Made by a program: the position numbers and the translations under genes. A stretch of 64,000 bases of DNA from an uncultured Rhizobiaceae group bacterium. Lineage in GTDB: Bacteria; Pseudomonadota; Alphaproteobacteria; Rhizobiales; Rhizobiaceae. Positions 47,901 to 55,607 of this stretch are shown piece by piece. How positions within the stretch are numbered: the first letter of the stretch is position 1; every line of letters begins with the position of its first letter. The stretch is taken from the NCBI GenBank assembly GCA_938044775.1, contig CALIOE010000029.1:1-64000 (forward strand), read 5' to 3'. The notes under the pieces were generated by a model that searched no databases, was not told the origin of the DNA, and saw nothing but the letters and a program-made list of their open reading frames with translations.

Positions 47901-48452
47901 CGTTCCGTCGATACGGTTCTGGCTGAGAAGCAAGCTGCCGAAAAACGTATCGCGGCTGAAGCGGAGAGCATCCGCGCTGCGGTTGAGGCAGAGGCACAAA
48001 AACTCATCAACGAGGCCGAAAACGTTCTCACCGACGAGGCACGCCATTCGCTCTTCAAGCGCAAGATGCTGGAACATGTGGAAGGCATCGTTTCTGCGTC
48101 GGCCAAGCCGCTTGAGAAGATCAATGACATCAAGATCATGCAGTTGGGCGGCTCCGGCACCAATGGTCTCGACTGGGCCAATGGCCAAAACGGCGGAGGC
48201 GGAGGCGGCGGCGGCGGCGGTGGAACGCCAACTGATGAGGTCATGAATTCCGCGCTTCGTTACCGCGTTCAGGCGCCCATGGTGGACAGCCTTCTGTCGG
48301 ACATAGGCATCGACGGTTCGAACATTTCCAAGTCGACCATATTCCGTGATGCCAGCGACATGGCGCGGGCAACAAATGAAAGCAAACGCCTTAAGAGCGC
48401 GGACAGGGACGGCAAGCAGCCCTCCGGCAAATCCGATGGAGACAAGTCATAA
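44961..48452 (+). CDS. Giant flotillin-like SPFH protein with extended hendecad coiled coil
   Basis: 1163 residues, about twice a normal flotillin (roughly 500). Residues 5-30 are one membrane helix (LIGQLVLWLIAAVIVIFIL); 35-240 form an SPFH/band-7 domain with VRTGFLGEKVVIDGGAFVWP and VAITDIDQTNIEYFNP. Residues 283-942 are 60 consecutive 11-residue repeats, then an Ala/Glu-rich helical stretch, a poly-Gly tract near 1078-1090 and a hydrophilic tail. Flotillins are scaffolds of bacterial membrane domains. GGAGAGAG precedes ATG. It lies between the transporter/Tm-1 genes and the molybdenum hydroxylase genes, and its stop overlaps the next start (TAATG). A scaffold for this pathway is an inference. 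Confidence 0.9.
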   Translation: MTGELIGQLVLWLIAAVIVIFILYWVMNWLYRRSTKEVAFVRTGFLGEKVVIDGGAFVWPIIHDITPVNMNTLQMEVVREKEQALITRDRLRVDVEAEFYVRVGQTREAVSLAGATLGRRTLEPERIHSLLSGKFVSSLRNVASQMTMEELHENRGQYVQRVLDAAQEGLDKNGLELESVAITDIDQTNIEYFNPSNKFDAEGLTTVIESIEERRKLRNDIEQDAMIKIRARNLEAEKQALDIDRESESARLEQERDVEFRRAQQRAELARERAERETDAERASIISREAIETARITNERQISETRITSEREVRQLEIERQRVIDEAEIATKEQIEKARISQEKNLTEERIKTQQMTDAAEITAREAIEKARIAQERSVTEARIAKDQDTQSREIERQRSVDAADIEARELTEKARIAQERSVTQARIELEESTKQREISRNLAVQQAEIASREASEKLRIAQEAVVNEERISSDQKTRALEIERQKVLEEAEIASQEATEAARIAREKALTAQRIASEQETRALEIERQRVLDEATIAAREATDSTRIGQEERIRNLEIERNRAVDEAEIASREAVEKARIAQEKQLAFERIASREETEEREVSRQAALDAAEIAAKEATEARRIAQEKTTAADRIAFEKATRELEISRNQALDEAEVTAREFVEAARIAQEKKLAVQRIESEEVTKEREVHRERAIREAEIAADEATEAKRIAKEKKVAAERIAYEQDLREREIARNRTVETANIKSLEDINAVRIAEEKGTKAREIEKEAEIRSREIEKNEAIESAEISSRRLVEQMRIEKEGETTSEKIARDEKIRALEIDRNKAIDAAQIAADEAVEAARVAKEKVVDSERIKAEQVIEQVKIDRKKAIEQLEIGRMQALREAEIASKEEVERAQIASERGLDEARIGHQTERRRLEVEREKNVQSAEMDKAIELYKKSLDESAAAAESEIARAHAIEAAEKAKTVEETEAAERRRSVDTVLAEKQAAEKRIAAEAESIRAAVEAEAQKLINEAENVLTDEARHSLFKRKMLEHVEGIVSASAKPLEKINDIKIMQLGGSGTNGLDWANGQNGGGGGGGGGGGTPTDEVMNSALRYRVQAPMVDSLLSDIGIDGSNISKSTIFRDASDMARATNESKRLKSADRDGKQPSGKSDGDKS
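45807..47786 (+). repeat. Sixty in-phase 33-bp (11-residue) coding repeats, grouped in 132-bp units
   Basis: Counting the translated protein, residues 283-942 divide without any phase break into 60 hendecads. Position 3 is Ile, Val or Met in every one, and the rest is mainly Glu, Arg, Ala and Lys. Most are grouped as 44-residue units (x-EIERQR-type, AEIAxxEATEK-type, ARIAQEK-type, ERIAxEx-type). Three units have lost one hendecad (33 residues) and one single extra hendecad is present, so insertions and losses kept the 11-residue phase. Confidence 0.9.
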
Positions 48453-48889
48453 TGGCAAGAGCTTACGTATCCAGCGTCATCAACGCTTCAGCTGAAAAGG
48501 TTTGGGAACGCGTTCGCGATTTCAATGCGCTGCCGAAGTGGCACCCGCGTATTCGCGACAGCCGGATCGAGGATGCGCTGCCCTCCGACAAGATTGGCTG
48601 CATCCGCAATTTTAACTTGCAGAACGGCGACAACATTCGAGAGCAGCTGGTGGGGCTGTCGGATTACGATCTGTTCTTTTCCTACTCCATGCTGGAAGGC
48701 CCGATGCCCCTGTCGGACTATATCGCAACCTTCCGTCTCACACCGGTTACCGATGGCACCAGATGCTTCGTCGAGTGGTCGGCCGAGTTCGAATGCGCCC
48801 CTGAAAATGAAAGCGATCTGGTCTCCGGTATCAGCACTAACGTCTTTCAGGGCGGGTTCGATGCGCTCAAGCGGCATTTCGGGAGTTAG
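48452..48889 (+). CDS. SRPBCC family protein, tandem copy 1
   Basis: A 145-residue START/Bet v1-like fold protein of the polyketide-cyclase/CoxG-like group. RAYVSSVINASAEKVWERVRDFN is the usual first strand-helix, WHPRIRDS the loop, and the C-terminal helix ends FDALKRHF. It overlaps the flotillin stop by one base and is 3 bp from its paralogue. CoxG, a member of the same superfamily, accompanies CO dehydrogenase genes and tethers the enzyme to the membrane or cofactor machinery. A similar accessory role, or ligand binding, is possible here. Confidence 0.82.
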   Translation: MARAYVSSVINASAEKVWERVRDFNALPKWHPRIRDSRIEDALPSDKIGCIRNFNLQNGDNIREQLVGLSDYDLFFSYSMLEGPMPLSDYIATFRLTPVTDGTRCFVEWSAEFECAPENESDLVSGISTNVFQGGFDALKRHFGS

Positions 48890-48892
48890 GCC

Positions 48893-49342
48893 ATGGTGAA
48901 GGTGGTTCGCAGCACCGTTCTGGATGCACCTGTTGATCAGGTCTGGAATGTGCTGCGTGATTTCAACGGGCACGATCAATGGCATCCAGCGGTCGCTCAC
49001 AGCACCATTGAGCGTAGTGAGCAGTCTGATCGCGTAGGGTGTGTAAGACGCTTCAAGCTGCAGGACGGGGCCGAGCTGCGGGAAAAACTGCTGACGCTCT
49101 CAGATCTTGAGCAATGCTACTCGTATTGCCTGCTGGAGACTCCGATTCCGCTGTTGAACTACGTTTCCCACGTCAATTTGTATCCGGTTACCGATGGCAA
49201 CGGGACGTTCTGGCAATGGCAGGGCAACTTCACCACGCCGGCCGGCCGCGAGGAGGAACTCGGCACAATGGTCGGTGAAGACATCTACCAGGCCGGGTTC
49301 GAAGCTATTCGAAATCTTGTACAAACGGAGGCATTCTCGTGA
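48893..49342 (+). CDS. SRPBCC family protein, tandem copy 2
   Basis: A 149-residue paralogue of the preceding gene. The same layout is visible (VRSTVLDAPVDQVWNVLRDFN, QWHPAVAHSTIERSEQSDRVGCVRRF, C-terminal FEAIRNLVQ), but identity is moderate, so the duplication is old and the copies have probably diverged in function. The stop codon overlaps the GTG start of the FAD subunit gene by 4 bases, tying its translation to the molybdenum hydroxylase. Confidence 0.82.
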   Translation: MVKVVRSTVLDAPVDQVWNVLRDFNGHDQWHPAVAHSTIERSEQSDRVGCVRRFKLQDGAELREKLLTLSDLEQCYSYCLLETPIPLLNYVSHVNLYPVTDGNGTFWQWQGNFTTPAGREEELGTMVGEDIYQAGFEAIRNLVQTEAFS

Positions 49343-50139
49343 TTGCGGTAGAGACATTTCCCTCAATTGATCAGGCCTCGTCAGCACTGACAGGAGACGC
49401 AATCTATCTCGGAGGCGGCACTCTGGTGATGCGGGCGCTGAACTACGGCGAACAAAATTTCACACGCATTGTGCGCTCCACAGACCCGACCCTGAAGCAG
49501 ATCGCCGCGAGCGGAGATCGCATCACAATTGGTGCTGGCGTGACTATGGCAGAGGTCATGGCCTCACCTGAACTCTCCTTTCTTGCTCCTGTTGCCCGCA
49601 ATGTGGGCGGCCCGGCTGTCCGCAACATGGCAAGTGTGGGGGGCAATCTGTTTGCGGAGCACCCCTACGGTGACTTTACGGTCGCGCTGCTGGCGTTGAA
49701 GGGCTCCGTTACTTTGAACGGCGGCGGTGAGCAGGAAATGGAGAGCTTCCTTTCGAGTCGGTCGGGTTTCACGGAAGTTGTCACCTCGGTGAGCCTTGTC
49801 CGTCCTTCTGAACGTGACTTCTTCTGGAAGAAGGTGAGCCGGGTGAAACCAAAGGGAATATCAGTCATGTCGATTGCAGCCTGGTTGCCACAATCCGGCG
49901 GTCGGATTTCCGGGGCTCGCATTTCTTTTGGTGCCATGGGTGCCACGCCGCTGCGCGCCAAGTCTGCCGAGGCTGCGCTAGAAGGGCAGGGGCTTGATCA
50001 ATCCAGTGTCGCGGCCGCCTGCGCCGCCGTGCGAGGTGACTTTCAACCACCTGATGACGCTCTGGCAAGTGGTTGGTATCGCAGCGAAGTTGCTCCGGTT
50101 CATTTGCGCCGCATGCTGCTCGGCGAGGGAGGCAGGTGA
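49339..50139 (+). CDS. Molybdenum hydroxylase FAD-binding subunit (CoxM-like)
   Basis: A 266-residue medium subunit of the xanthine dehydrogenase/CO dehydrogenase family. The FAD motifs are YLGGGTLVMRALNYG and MASVGGNLFAEHPYGDF, with the C-terminal domain of the CO_deh_flav_C type. GTG start with GGAGG 7 bases upstream. It passes electrons from the iron-sulfur subunit to an acceptor. TGATG overlap joins it to the 2Fe-2S subunit gene. Confidence 0.92.
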   Translation: MIAVETFPSIDQASSALTGDAIYLGGGTLVMRALNYGEQNFTRIVRSTDPTLKQIAASGDRITIGAGVTMAEVMASPELSFLAPVARNVGGPAVRNMASVGGNLFAEHPYGDFTVALLALKGSVTLNGGGEQEMESFLSSRSGFTEVVTSVSLVRPSERDFFWKKVSRVKPKGISVMSIAAWLPQSGGRISGARISFGAMGATPLRAKSAEAALEGQGLDQSSVAAACAAVRGDFQPPDDALASGWYRSEVAPVHLRRMLLGEGGR

Positions 50140-50624
50140 TGGCCAAAACACCGGTACAATTTACGCTTAATGGAACGCACAGGGCCCATTTCGTTGATGG
50201 CGGAGCGAATCTTCTCGATGTTCTCCGCCGTGAGGTTGGCGACTTGTCGCCCAAATATGGTTGCGGGCAGGGAACGTGCGGTACCTGCACTGTTTTGATA
50301 AACGGTGAACCGCATCTGTCTTGTTTGACGCTTGCCGAAAGTGTCGAGGGCAAATCGCTTGAGACGACCTCGGGAATGGCGAACGGACCCGACCTGCATC
50401 CACTGCAACGCATCTTTATGGAGAGTTTTGCTGCCCAGTGCGGCTACTGTACCCCCGGCATGCTGATGGCTGCCAAGGCGCTGCTGGCTGGCAACCCCAA
50501 TCCGACGAGAGAAGAGGTGATCGAGGGGATATCCGGCAACATCTGCCGTTGTACCGGGTACGAACCGATCATTGATGCAATTCTTCAGGCCGCCGTTGAA
50601 CTGCGGTCGGGGAGGGTTGCCTGA
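50139..50624 (+). CDS. Molybdenum hydroxylase 2Fe-2S subunit (CoxS-like)
   Basis: A 161-residue small subunit with two [2Fe-2S] clusters: the plant-ferredoxin set Cys42, Cys47, Cys50 and Cys62 (GCGQGTCGTCTV) and the four-helix set Cys101, Cys104, Cys136 and Cys138 (QCGYCTPG, ICRCTGYEP). All ligands are intact. ATG 50139 is chosen because the additional 22 codons of the open frame lie inside the FAD subunit gene. The stop overlaps the start of the Mo subunit gene. Confidence 0.95.
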   Translation: MAKTPVQFTLNGTHRAHFVDGGANLLDVLRREVGDLSPKYGCGQGTCGTCTVLINGEPHLSCLTLAESVEGKSLETTSGMANGPDLHPLQRIFMESFAAQCGYCTPGMLMAAKALLAGNPNPTREEVIEGISGNICRCTGYEPIIDAILQAAVELRSGRVA

Positions 50625-52567
50625 TGTCCTCGATCGAATTTCGCAAAGAACTGTTCGCCGATGAGCGCGACGATGATCTGAACGAGGTCGGCAAGCCAAC
50701 CCAGCGACAGGACATTCTCGGACACGTGACGGGCCGTTCGCCTTTTTTTGACGATCATCTTTTCGATGGGCTTTTGCATCTTAAATGTGTTCGCTCGTCC
50801 CACCACCACGCCAACATAACGTCGATCAACACATCGGCAGCCGAAACCATGCCGGGTGTGGTACGGATCATCAAACCGGAAGACGTGCCGGTCAATCTAA
50901 ACACCATGTTGTCGATTATCGGCTTCGGCAAGGATGACGAGGCACTGCTGCAGGGTAGAAAGGTTGCCTATAAGGGCGAGACAATTGTCGCTGTTGTGGC
51001 CGAAACCGAACTCCAGGCGCGCAATGCGGTCAAGGCGGTGCAGGTAGAGTACGAAGTTCTGCCCCATGTACTTGATGTTGAAGAGGCCTTGAAGCCTGAA
51101 GCGCCAGTCGTCAATGCGACTTACCCGAACAACACATTCGACTATCACGATCAATACGATCACCAGAAGCTGCGTTTTGGCGATACGCAAAAGGCACTTG
51201 CCGGTGCTGACCATATCGTCGAAGGCGAATACCAGATGTCTCCGATCGAGCAGGCGCCAACGGAAACCTGCGGCGCGATTGCAGCCCCTGAAACCAATGA
51301 CCGATATGTCTGCTACACAAGTACCCAGGCGCTTTTCTTCTCACTTGGAATTTCGGCGAAACTGCTCGATACACCTTCGGGTAGGCTGCATTTTATTGGC
51401 GGCACTGTTGGCGGCGGCTTCGGCGGCAAGGTCGATTCCCTTCACGAACCCCTTGCCCTTCTGGGCTGCATGCTCACAGGAAAGCCGGTCAAATACAACT
51501 TCGACCGGGCCGAAGAGATGCAGGTGGGCGCGCCCCGCGGCGCGGAACGGTGGCGCATTCGCGATGGTGTGATGAATGACGGTCGCATTGTCGCCCGCGA
51601 GTTTACCGGCTTTTTCGATTCAGGTGCTTATACCCGTCTGTCTTCCTACGCCATCGTGAAAGGAACAGGGCACCTGCCTGGACCGTATACGATCCCAAAT
51701 GTGTCTTCCAACGTCTACTGCGTCTACACCAATCGGACGCCGGCCACCGCAATGCGCGGCTTTGGTATTACCGGCGTCGACTTTGCCATTGAAACTCATA
51801 TGGACAAGGTGGCCGAGAAAGTCGGCATGAATCCTATCGAGCTGCGCATTCTCAATGCCTATCGCGATGGTGACATGAAGGCGCATCGTCGTCTGGCCAA
51901 GAACTGCGCGTTGATCGAAAGCTGCCAGGTTGCCGCGCAAAAGGCTGATTGGGCTATCCGGCCGGAATTTGCCGCTATGTCCAGCCTGCGTGATGGCGGC
52001 GGCCCGCGTGCCGAAATTCCGCAAACGATCATTGATACTGAGGGTCGCATTGGCGATCGCAAACGTGGTGCTGCCAGCGATACCGCGCCTTCAAAAAACG
52101 GCACATTGTCGACCAAGGCAGCCTCAACCATTGCACCCGTTTCTGCCAGTCAGGCGATGGGACAGGACGTGAAAAACATTGCCGGAAAGCCCAACCTGAT
52201 GCCGGGCGTTATGCCGGACGCCCCGCAGCCGTCACCACTACCGGCGGTTCAGCCGGTGGCCCCGCCTGCCCCGCAATCAGCTCCCCCTCACGTGCCCCCG
52301 CCAGCTCCCGGCCCAGCCCCTGCGATTGCAACACCGGCATCAGCTCCCAGCCTTTATCAACCGTTGCCGCAATCTTCCCCGCCGCCGGCGCCACCTGCAG
52401 ATTCTGCAACGCCGCCGACTCCCGAAGCTCCGACACCAATTTCCCCCGGGGCTTCACCATCCGCCGCAACACCTGCGACGGAGCCTTACCGGCCGTCCGA
52501 GCCATTCTCCCGTGGTACTCGGCGGCCGGGGGCATCGCCCTTTGTTTCAGGAACCAGAAGACGATGA
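50624..52567 (+). CDS. Molybdenum hydroxylase Mo subunit, N-terminal half, with Pro/Ala-rich tail
   Basis: 647 residues. Residues 1-457 match the N-terminal half of XdhB/CoxL-type large subunits: IKPEDVP, AEYEV-like VEYEVLPHVL, SPIEQAPTETCGA, GGTVGGGFGGK near 259-269 and AMRGFGITGV near 375. The protein then runs into a Pro/Ala/Ser-rich stretch and stops, where normal subunits continue with the second Mo-binding domain; that second half is the next gene. AMRGFG in place of AYRCSFR excludes form I CO dehydrogenase. Precedent for a split Mo subunit exists in nicotinate dehydrogenase (NdhL/NdhM) of Eubacterium barkeri. Substrate unknown. Confidence 0.9.
   Translation: MSSIEFRKELFADERDDDLNEVGKPTQRQDILGHVTGRSPFFDDHLFDGLLHLKCVRSSHHHANITSINTSAAETMPGVVRIIKPEDVPVNLNTMLSIIGFGKDDEALLQGRKVAYKGETIVAVVAETELQARNAVKAVQVEYEVLPHVLDVEEALKPEAPVVNATYPNNTFDYHDQYDHQKLRFGDTQKALAGADHIVEGEYQMSPIEQAPTETCGAIAAPETNDRYVCYTSTQALFFSLGISAKLLDTPSGRLHFIGGTVGGGFGGKVDSLHEPLALLGCMLTGKPVKYNFDRAEEMQVGAPRGAERWRIRDGVMNDGRIVAREFTGFFDSGAYTRLSSYAIVKGTGHLPGPYTIPNVSSNVYCVYTNRTPATAMRGFGITGVDFAIETHMDKVAEKVGMNPIELRILNAYRDGDMKAHRRLAKNCALIESCQVAAQKADWAIRPEFAAMSSLRDGGGPRAEIPQTIIDTEGRIGDRKRGAASDTAPSKNGTLSTKAASTIAPVSASQAMGQDVKNIAGKPNLMPGVMPDAPQPSPLPAVQPVAPPAPQSAPPHVPPPAPGPAPAIATPASAPSLYQPLPQSSPPPAPPADSATPPTPEAPTPISPGASPSAATPATEPYRPSEPFSRGTRRPGASPFVSGTRRR
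51995..52564 (+). other. Coding region of a ~190-residue low-complexity Pro/Ala-rich tail
   Basis: From about residue 458 the encoded protein loses family similarity. The first 80 residues are hydrophilic, the next 80 almost wholly Pro, Ala, Ser, Thr and Gln (repeats such as PPAPPAD, APPAPQS and PPPAPGPAP), and the last 20 are Arg/Gly/Ser-rich ending GTRRR. It is predicted disordered. Reading in the other frames gives only typical shadow sequence. Confidence 0.85.
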
Positions 52568-52580
52568 AAGGAGGGCGACG

Positions 52581-53603
52581 ATGACCATTCATAAAGGACG
52601 CGGTTTCGCCTGCATCAATTATCCCATCGGCATGAATCTGGGTGGCGACCCGAGCCAGGCGCTGGTTCACTCAACCCCTGACGGCAAGTTCAAAGTAGCG
52701 CTCTCGGCGATTGACCTCGGCCAGGGTATGAAATCTGTTACCCGTCAGCTCGCGGCGGAAACGCTTGGTGTGCCGGTCGAAGATGTTTATGTGGATACGG
52801 CCGACAGCGACACCGGTCCCCACGACATGGGATCGTTCGCTTCGCGCGGAACACACCGGGTTGGAAATGCTGTCATACAGGCCTCGAGGGAGGCTCGTGG
52901 CCTGCTGTTGGAGGCGGCAGCGGAAGAGCTGGAAGTGAACGCGTCGGATCTGGAAACGGACGGCAAGGGTAACATCAATGTAAAGGGCGCGCCTTCCCGG
53001 TCAATTGCAGTCGCCGAAACGGCCATCGCTGCTCAGTTCAAACAGGGTCGAACCATCTCCGGGCGCGGCATCTTTTTGATTCCTACCTCCGACGTTGACC
53101 CGGAGACCGGAGAGATGACACCTGTTTCCTGCTTCGCCCACGCGGCGGTGGTCGTTGATCTTCAGGTTGATGATGAAACAGGTGAGGTGGAGGTGCTCGA
53201 AATCAACTCAGCCTATGAGGTGGGTCGCGCCCTGAATCCGAAAATGGTGGAGCAGCAGCTTATCGGTGGAGCATGGATGGGCGTCAGCCATGCCCTTTAC
53301 GAAACCACCGAGCCTTATTATCCGAACCGGGATCACGGTCCGACTGATTTCAATCAGTATCTGATGCCAGGGCCGGGCGAAGTTGTGAACCACAATATTG
53401 CGGTTCTGGAACGGCCCGCAGAGGATGCGCCTTACGGGGGCAAGGGGCCGGGTGAAATGTGCGCAAATCCGTTGCTGCCAGGCGTTGCCAACGCCGTCTA
53501 CAATGCAGTTGGTGTTCGGGTTGATGCACTGCCGATAACGCCGGAAAAAATCCTGCGTGGTATTCAGGCCATTGGCGGCGCGCGACCGCAGGGAATGCGC
53601 TGA
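52581..53603 (+). CDS. Molybdenum hydroxylase Mo subunit, C-terminal half
   Basis: 340 residues forming the second half of a CoxL/XdhB large subunit. It begins exactly where one-piece homologues continue (KGRGFACINYPIGM), then IDLGQGMKSVTRQLAAETLGV, GTHRVGNAV, and the catalytic loop YGGKGPGEMCANPLLP with Glu292, the base that activates the Mo-bound hydroxyl. AAGGAGG 7 bases before ATG 52581 shows it is translated separately from the upstream half, 13 bp away. The open frame extending back to 52326 is a shadow of the Pro-rich tail. Confidence 0.92.
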   Translation: MTIHKGRGFACINYPIGMNLGGDPSQALVHSTPDGKFKVALSAIDLGQGMKSVTRQLAAETLGVPVEDVYVDTADSDTGPHDMGSFASRGTHRVGNAVIQASREARGLLLEAAAEELEVNASDLETDGKGNINVKGAPSRSIAVAETAIAAQFKQGRTISGRGIFLIPTSDVDPETGEMTPVSCFAHAAVVVDLQVDDETGEVEVLEINSAYEVGRALNPKMVEQQLIGGAWMGVSHALYETTEPYYPNRDHGPTDFNQYLMPGPGEVVNHNIAVLERPAEDAPYGGKGPGEMCANPLLPGVANAVYNAVGVRVDALPITPEKILRGIQAIGGARPQGMR

Positions 53604-53607
53604 TCCG

Positions 53608-54489
53608 ATGCCTATCCGCCCCTCCATCGTCGGCATCGACAGCCCGCCCGCCCTGAGAGATGCGCTGTCCGGCGCGCAATACATTGCCAGCGACGAACTG
53701 GCCACGGCCGGCTACCTGTCTCTTGCGCTGGGAAAACCGTTGCTGTTGGAAGGTGCGCCGGGCGTTGGCAAGACAGAAGCGGCCAAGGCCATCGGCGCAG
53801 TTCTTGGGCGGCGTGTGGTTCGTCTGCAATGCTTTGAGGGCATTGATGCGTCGGCGGCTTTGTATGAGTGGAATTACCCGGCCCAGATGCTGGCCATTCG
53901 CCAGGCTGAGGAAGACTATGTCAACATCTACGCCGACCACTTCCTGCTGGAGCGCCCTCTGCTTGAGGTGTTGCGAAGCCCGGAGGACAGCGTGCTGCTG
54001 ATTGACGAGGTCGACCGGTCGGACCACGAATTCGAGGCGTTCCTGCTTGAGTTTCTTTCTGATTTCCAGATTTCAATTCCCGAAACCGGTACTGTTCGGG
54101 CGGCCTCGCACCCGGTGGTCATACTCACGTCCAACAGGACACGTGACCTTCACGAAGCTCTGCGCAGACGCTGCGTTTATCACTGGATCGATTACCCTGA
54201 TGCCGCTCTCGAGGCGCAAATCGTCATGGCGCGGGCGAGTGGTGTTGTTGAGCAGACCGCTCATGCCGTCGTCGCCGCTGTTGGTCGGTTGCGTGAACAG
54301 CCGCTGATAAAGCCGCCAGGTGTCGCTGAAACCGTTGAGTGGTCGGAGGCAGCGACCCTGCTTCATTCGCAGGGTGCTCCCTGGCCGGAAGCTTTCCGTC
54401 GGGCCATTGGGGTGGCGCTCAAGGACCATGATGATCTGGAATTTGTACAGCCGCAGCTTGATTCCGTCCTGCAGGGAGTTGCCGCATGA
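53608..54489 (+). CDS. MoxR-family AAA+ ATPase (CoxD-like)
   Basis: A 293-residue AAA+ ATPase. Walker A GAPGVGKTE (about residues 49-57), Walker B VLLIDEVDRSDHEFEAF, sensor 1 VILTSNRTRDL and arginine-finger region LHEALRRRCVYHWIDYP are visible. With the next VWA gene it forms the MoxR-VWA pair that remodels or matures enzymes; CoxD/CoxE mature the CO dehydrogenase active site (established). It starts 5 bp after the Mo subunit gene. ATGA overlap with the VWA gene. Confidence 0.92.
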   Translation: MPIRPSIVGIDSPPALRDALSGAQYIASDELATAGYLSLALGKPLLLEGAPGVGKTEAAKAIGAVLGRRVVRLQCFEGIDASAALYEWNYPAQMLAIRQAEEDYVNIYADHFLLERPLLEVLRSPEDSVLLIDEVDRSDHEFEAFLLEFLSDFQISIPETGTVRAASHPVVILTSNRTRDLHEALRRRCVYHWIDYPDAALEAQIVMARASGVVEQTAHAVVAAVGRLREQPLIKPPGVAETVEWSEAATLLHSQGAPWPEAFRRAIGVALKDHDDLEFVQPQLDSVLQGVAA

Positions 54490-55607
54490 GCACCCTTCCA
54501 AAGCCGGTTGAGCCATTTGTCACCTTTTCGCAGATCCTGCGCGCCCACGGATTTGCCATCGCACCCGAGCAAACAACGGCCTTTATCGAAGCAATCGGAC
54601 TTCTTGGACCAAGGGATATGATGGACATCTATCGTGCTGGTCTTGCGATGCTTGCTGTTCCCAATCAGCGGCAGGTCGAATATGACGCCCTGTTCCGTGC
54701 GTTTTTTATGGGGCAGACGGTATCGGCGCCGGTGACCTCGGACGATGATCAGGCAGGTGTTGATGCGTACGAAGAGCAGGATGGTACCCAGGAAGTCGAA
54801 ATTGTAGAGGACGACGAAGAGGTTGGTTCTGAGGCAACGGCGACCGAGGCGCTGATGCGACGTGAATTTAAGCCCACGGATCAAACGGAGGCCCTGCGTC
54901 AATTCGAGAGACGTGCGTCGTCGTCGATCCCTCGACGCCGGTCTTATCGCTTCGCCAGCACGCGTCATGGCACGGCATTCGATATGCGCCGTTCGTTGCG
55001 TCAAGCAGTGAAGAGGGACGGCGAGATTTTTGAACTGAAACAGATGAAACGGAAAACCCGGCAGCGGCCGATTGTTCTCCTCATCGATGTCTCCGGCTCC
55101 ATGAAGGATCAATCCGAGCAAACCCTGCGTTTTGCCCATGCTCTGAAAAGGGCTGGTGACCGTGTCGAGATATTCACTTTCGGGACACGACTGACCCGGA
55201 TTACCCGCGCCATATCGGACAAAAATCCGGAGCGAGCTCTGGCTCGCGTTGGCGCGCTGGTTGCCGATTTTGACGGGGGTACTCGCATCGGAGATGCGCT
55301 GGACGCACTGCTTGCCATTCCCCGGTTTGCCGGCGCCATGCGCGGCGCATCTGTCGTCGTTCTTTCCGATGGTCTTGAGCGTGGTGAACCCGACACGATG
55401 ATTGATGCGGTGCGCCGCATGTCCCGCATCGCGTGGCGTCTCGACTGGCTTTCGCCCCTGGCCGGAGACGCGGATTATGAACCGCGGACCGGGGCCCTTT
55501 CCGCAATATTGCCCTATCTGGACAGCCTCTCGGATGGCAGCGGAGTCAGTGCGATCTGCCACCACGTGCTGAACCTGAACACCATGAAGAAGCGGAACGC
55601 TGCATGA
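54486..55607 (+). CDS. VWA domain protein (CoxE-like)
   Basis: A 373-residue partner of the MoxR ATPase. The N-terminal half is helical with an acidic stretch (EDDEEVGSEAT near residues 108-120) and a basic segment. The VWA domain starts near 194 with the complete MIDAS set: DVSGSM (Asp201), the Thr in GGTRIGDAL and the Asp in VLSDGLERGEPD. Metal-dependent binding of a client, here presumably the split molybdenum hydroxylase, is the expected role. Overlaps both neighbours by 4 bases. Confidence 0.9.
   Translation: MSTLPKPVEPFVTFSQILRAHGFAIAPEQTTAFIEAIGLLGPRDMMDIYRAGLAMLAVPNQRQVEYDALFRAFFMGQTVSAPVTSDDDQAGVDAYEEQDGTQEVEIVEDDEEVGSEATATEALMRREFKPTDQTEALRQFERRASSSIPRRRSYRFASTRHGTAFDMRRSLRQAVKRDGEIFELKQMKRKTRQRPIVLLIDVSGSMKDQSEQTLRFAHALKRAGDRVEIFTFGTRLTRITRAISDKNPERALARVGALVADFDGGTRIGDALDALLAIPRFAGAMRGASVVVLSDGLERGEPDTMIDAVRRMSRIAWRLDWLSPLAGDADYEPRTGALSAILPYLDSLSDGSGVSAICHHVLNLNTMKKRNAA

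Noticed and set aside
46512-48188. A 558-codon open frame antisense to the flotillin gene
   Set aside because: It is a shadow of the Glu/Arg/Ala-rich hendecad coding repeats; it has no ribosome site, family match or plausible composition (Leu/Phe/Gly-rich repeats mirroring the sense repeats).
52326-52580. Upstream extension of the Mo subunit C-terminal half gene
   Set aside because: The sequence is His/Arg/Pro-rich noise in a second frame over the Pro-rich tail. ATG 52581 has a strong AAGGAGG and begins at a family-conserved segment.
52561-52583. Frameshift joining the two Mo subunit halves
   Set aside because: The first frame stays in sense with strongly biased Pro/Ala codons for 190 residues and the second has an independent ribosome site, so a natural split is more likely than one sequencing error. 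Resequencing would still be worthwhile.
50624-53603. Possible form I CO dehydrogenase (coxMSLDE)
   Set aside because: The active-site loop reads AMRGFG and lacks the AYRCSFR Cys that binds copper, and the large subunit is split. Only the accessory genes are CO-dehydrogenase-like.
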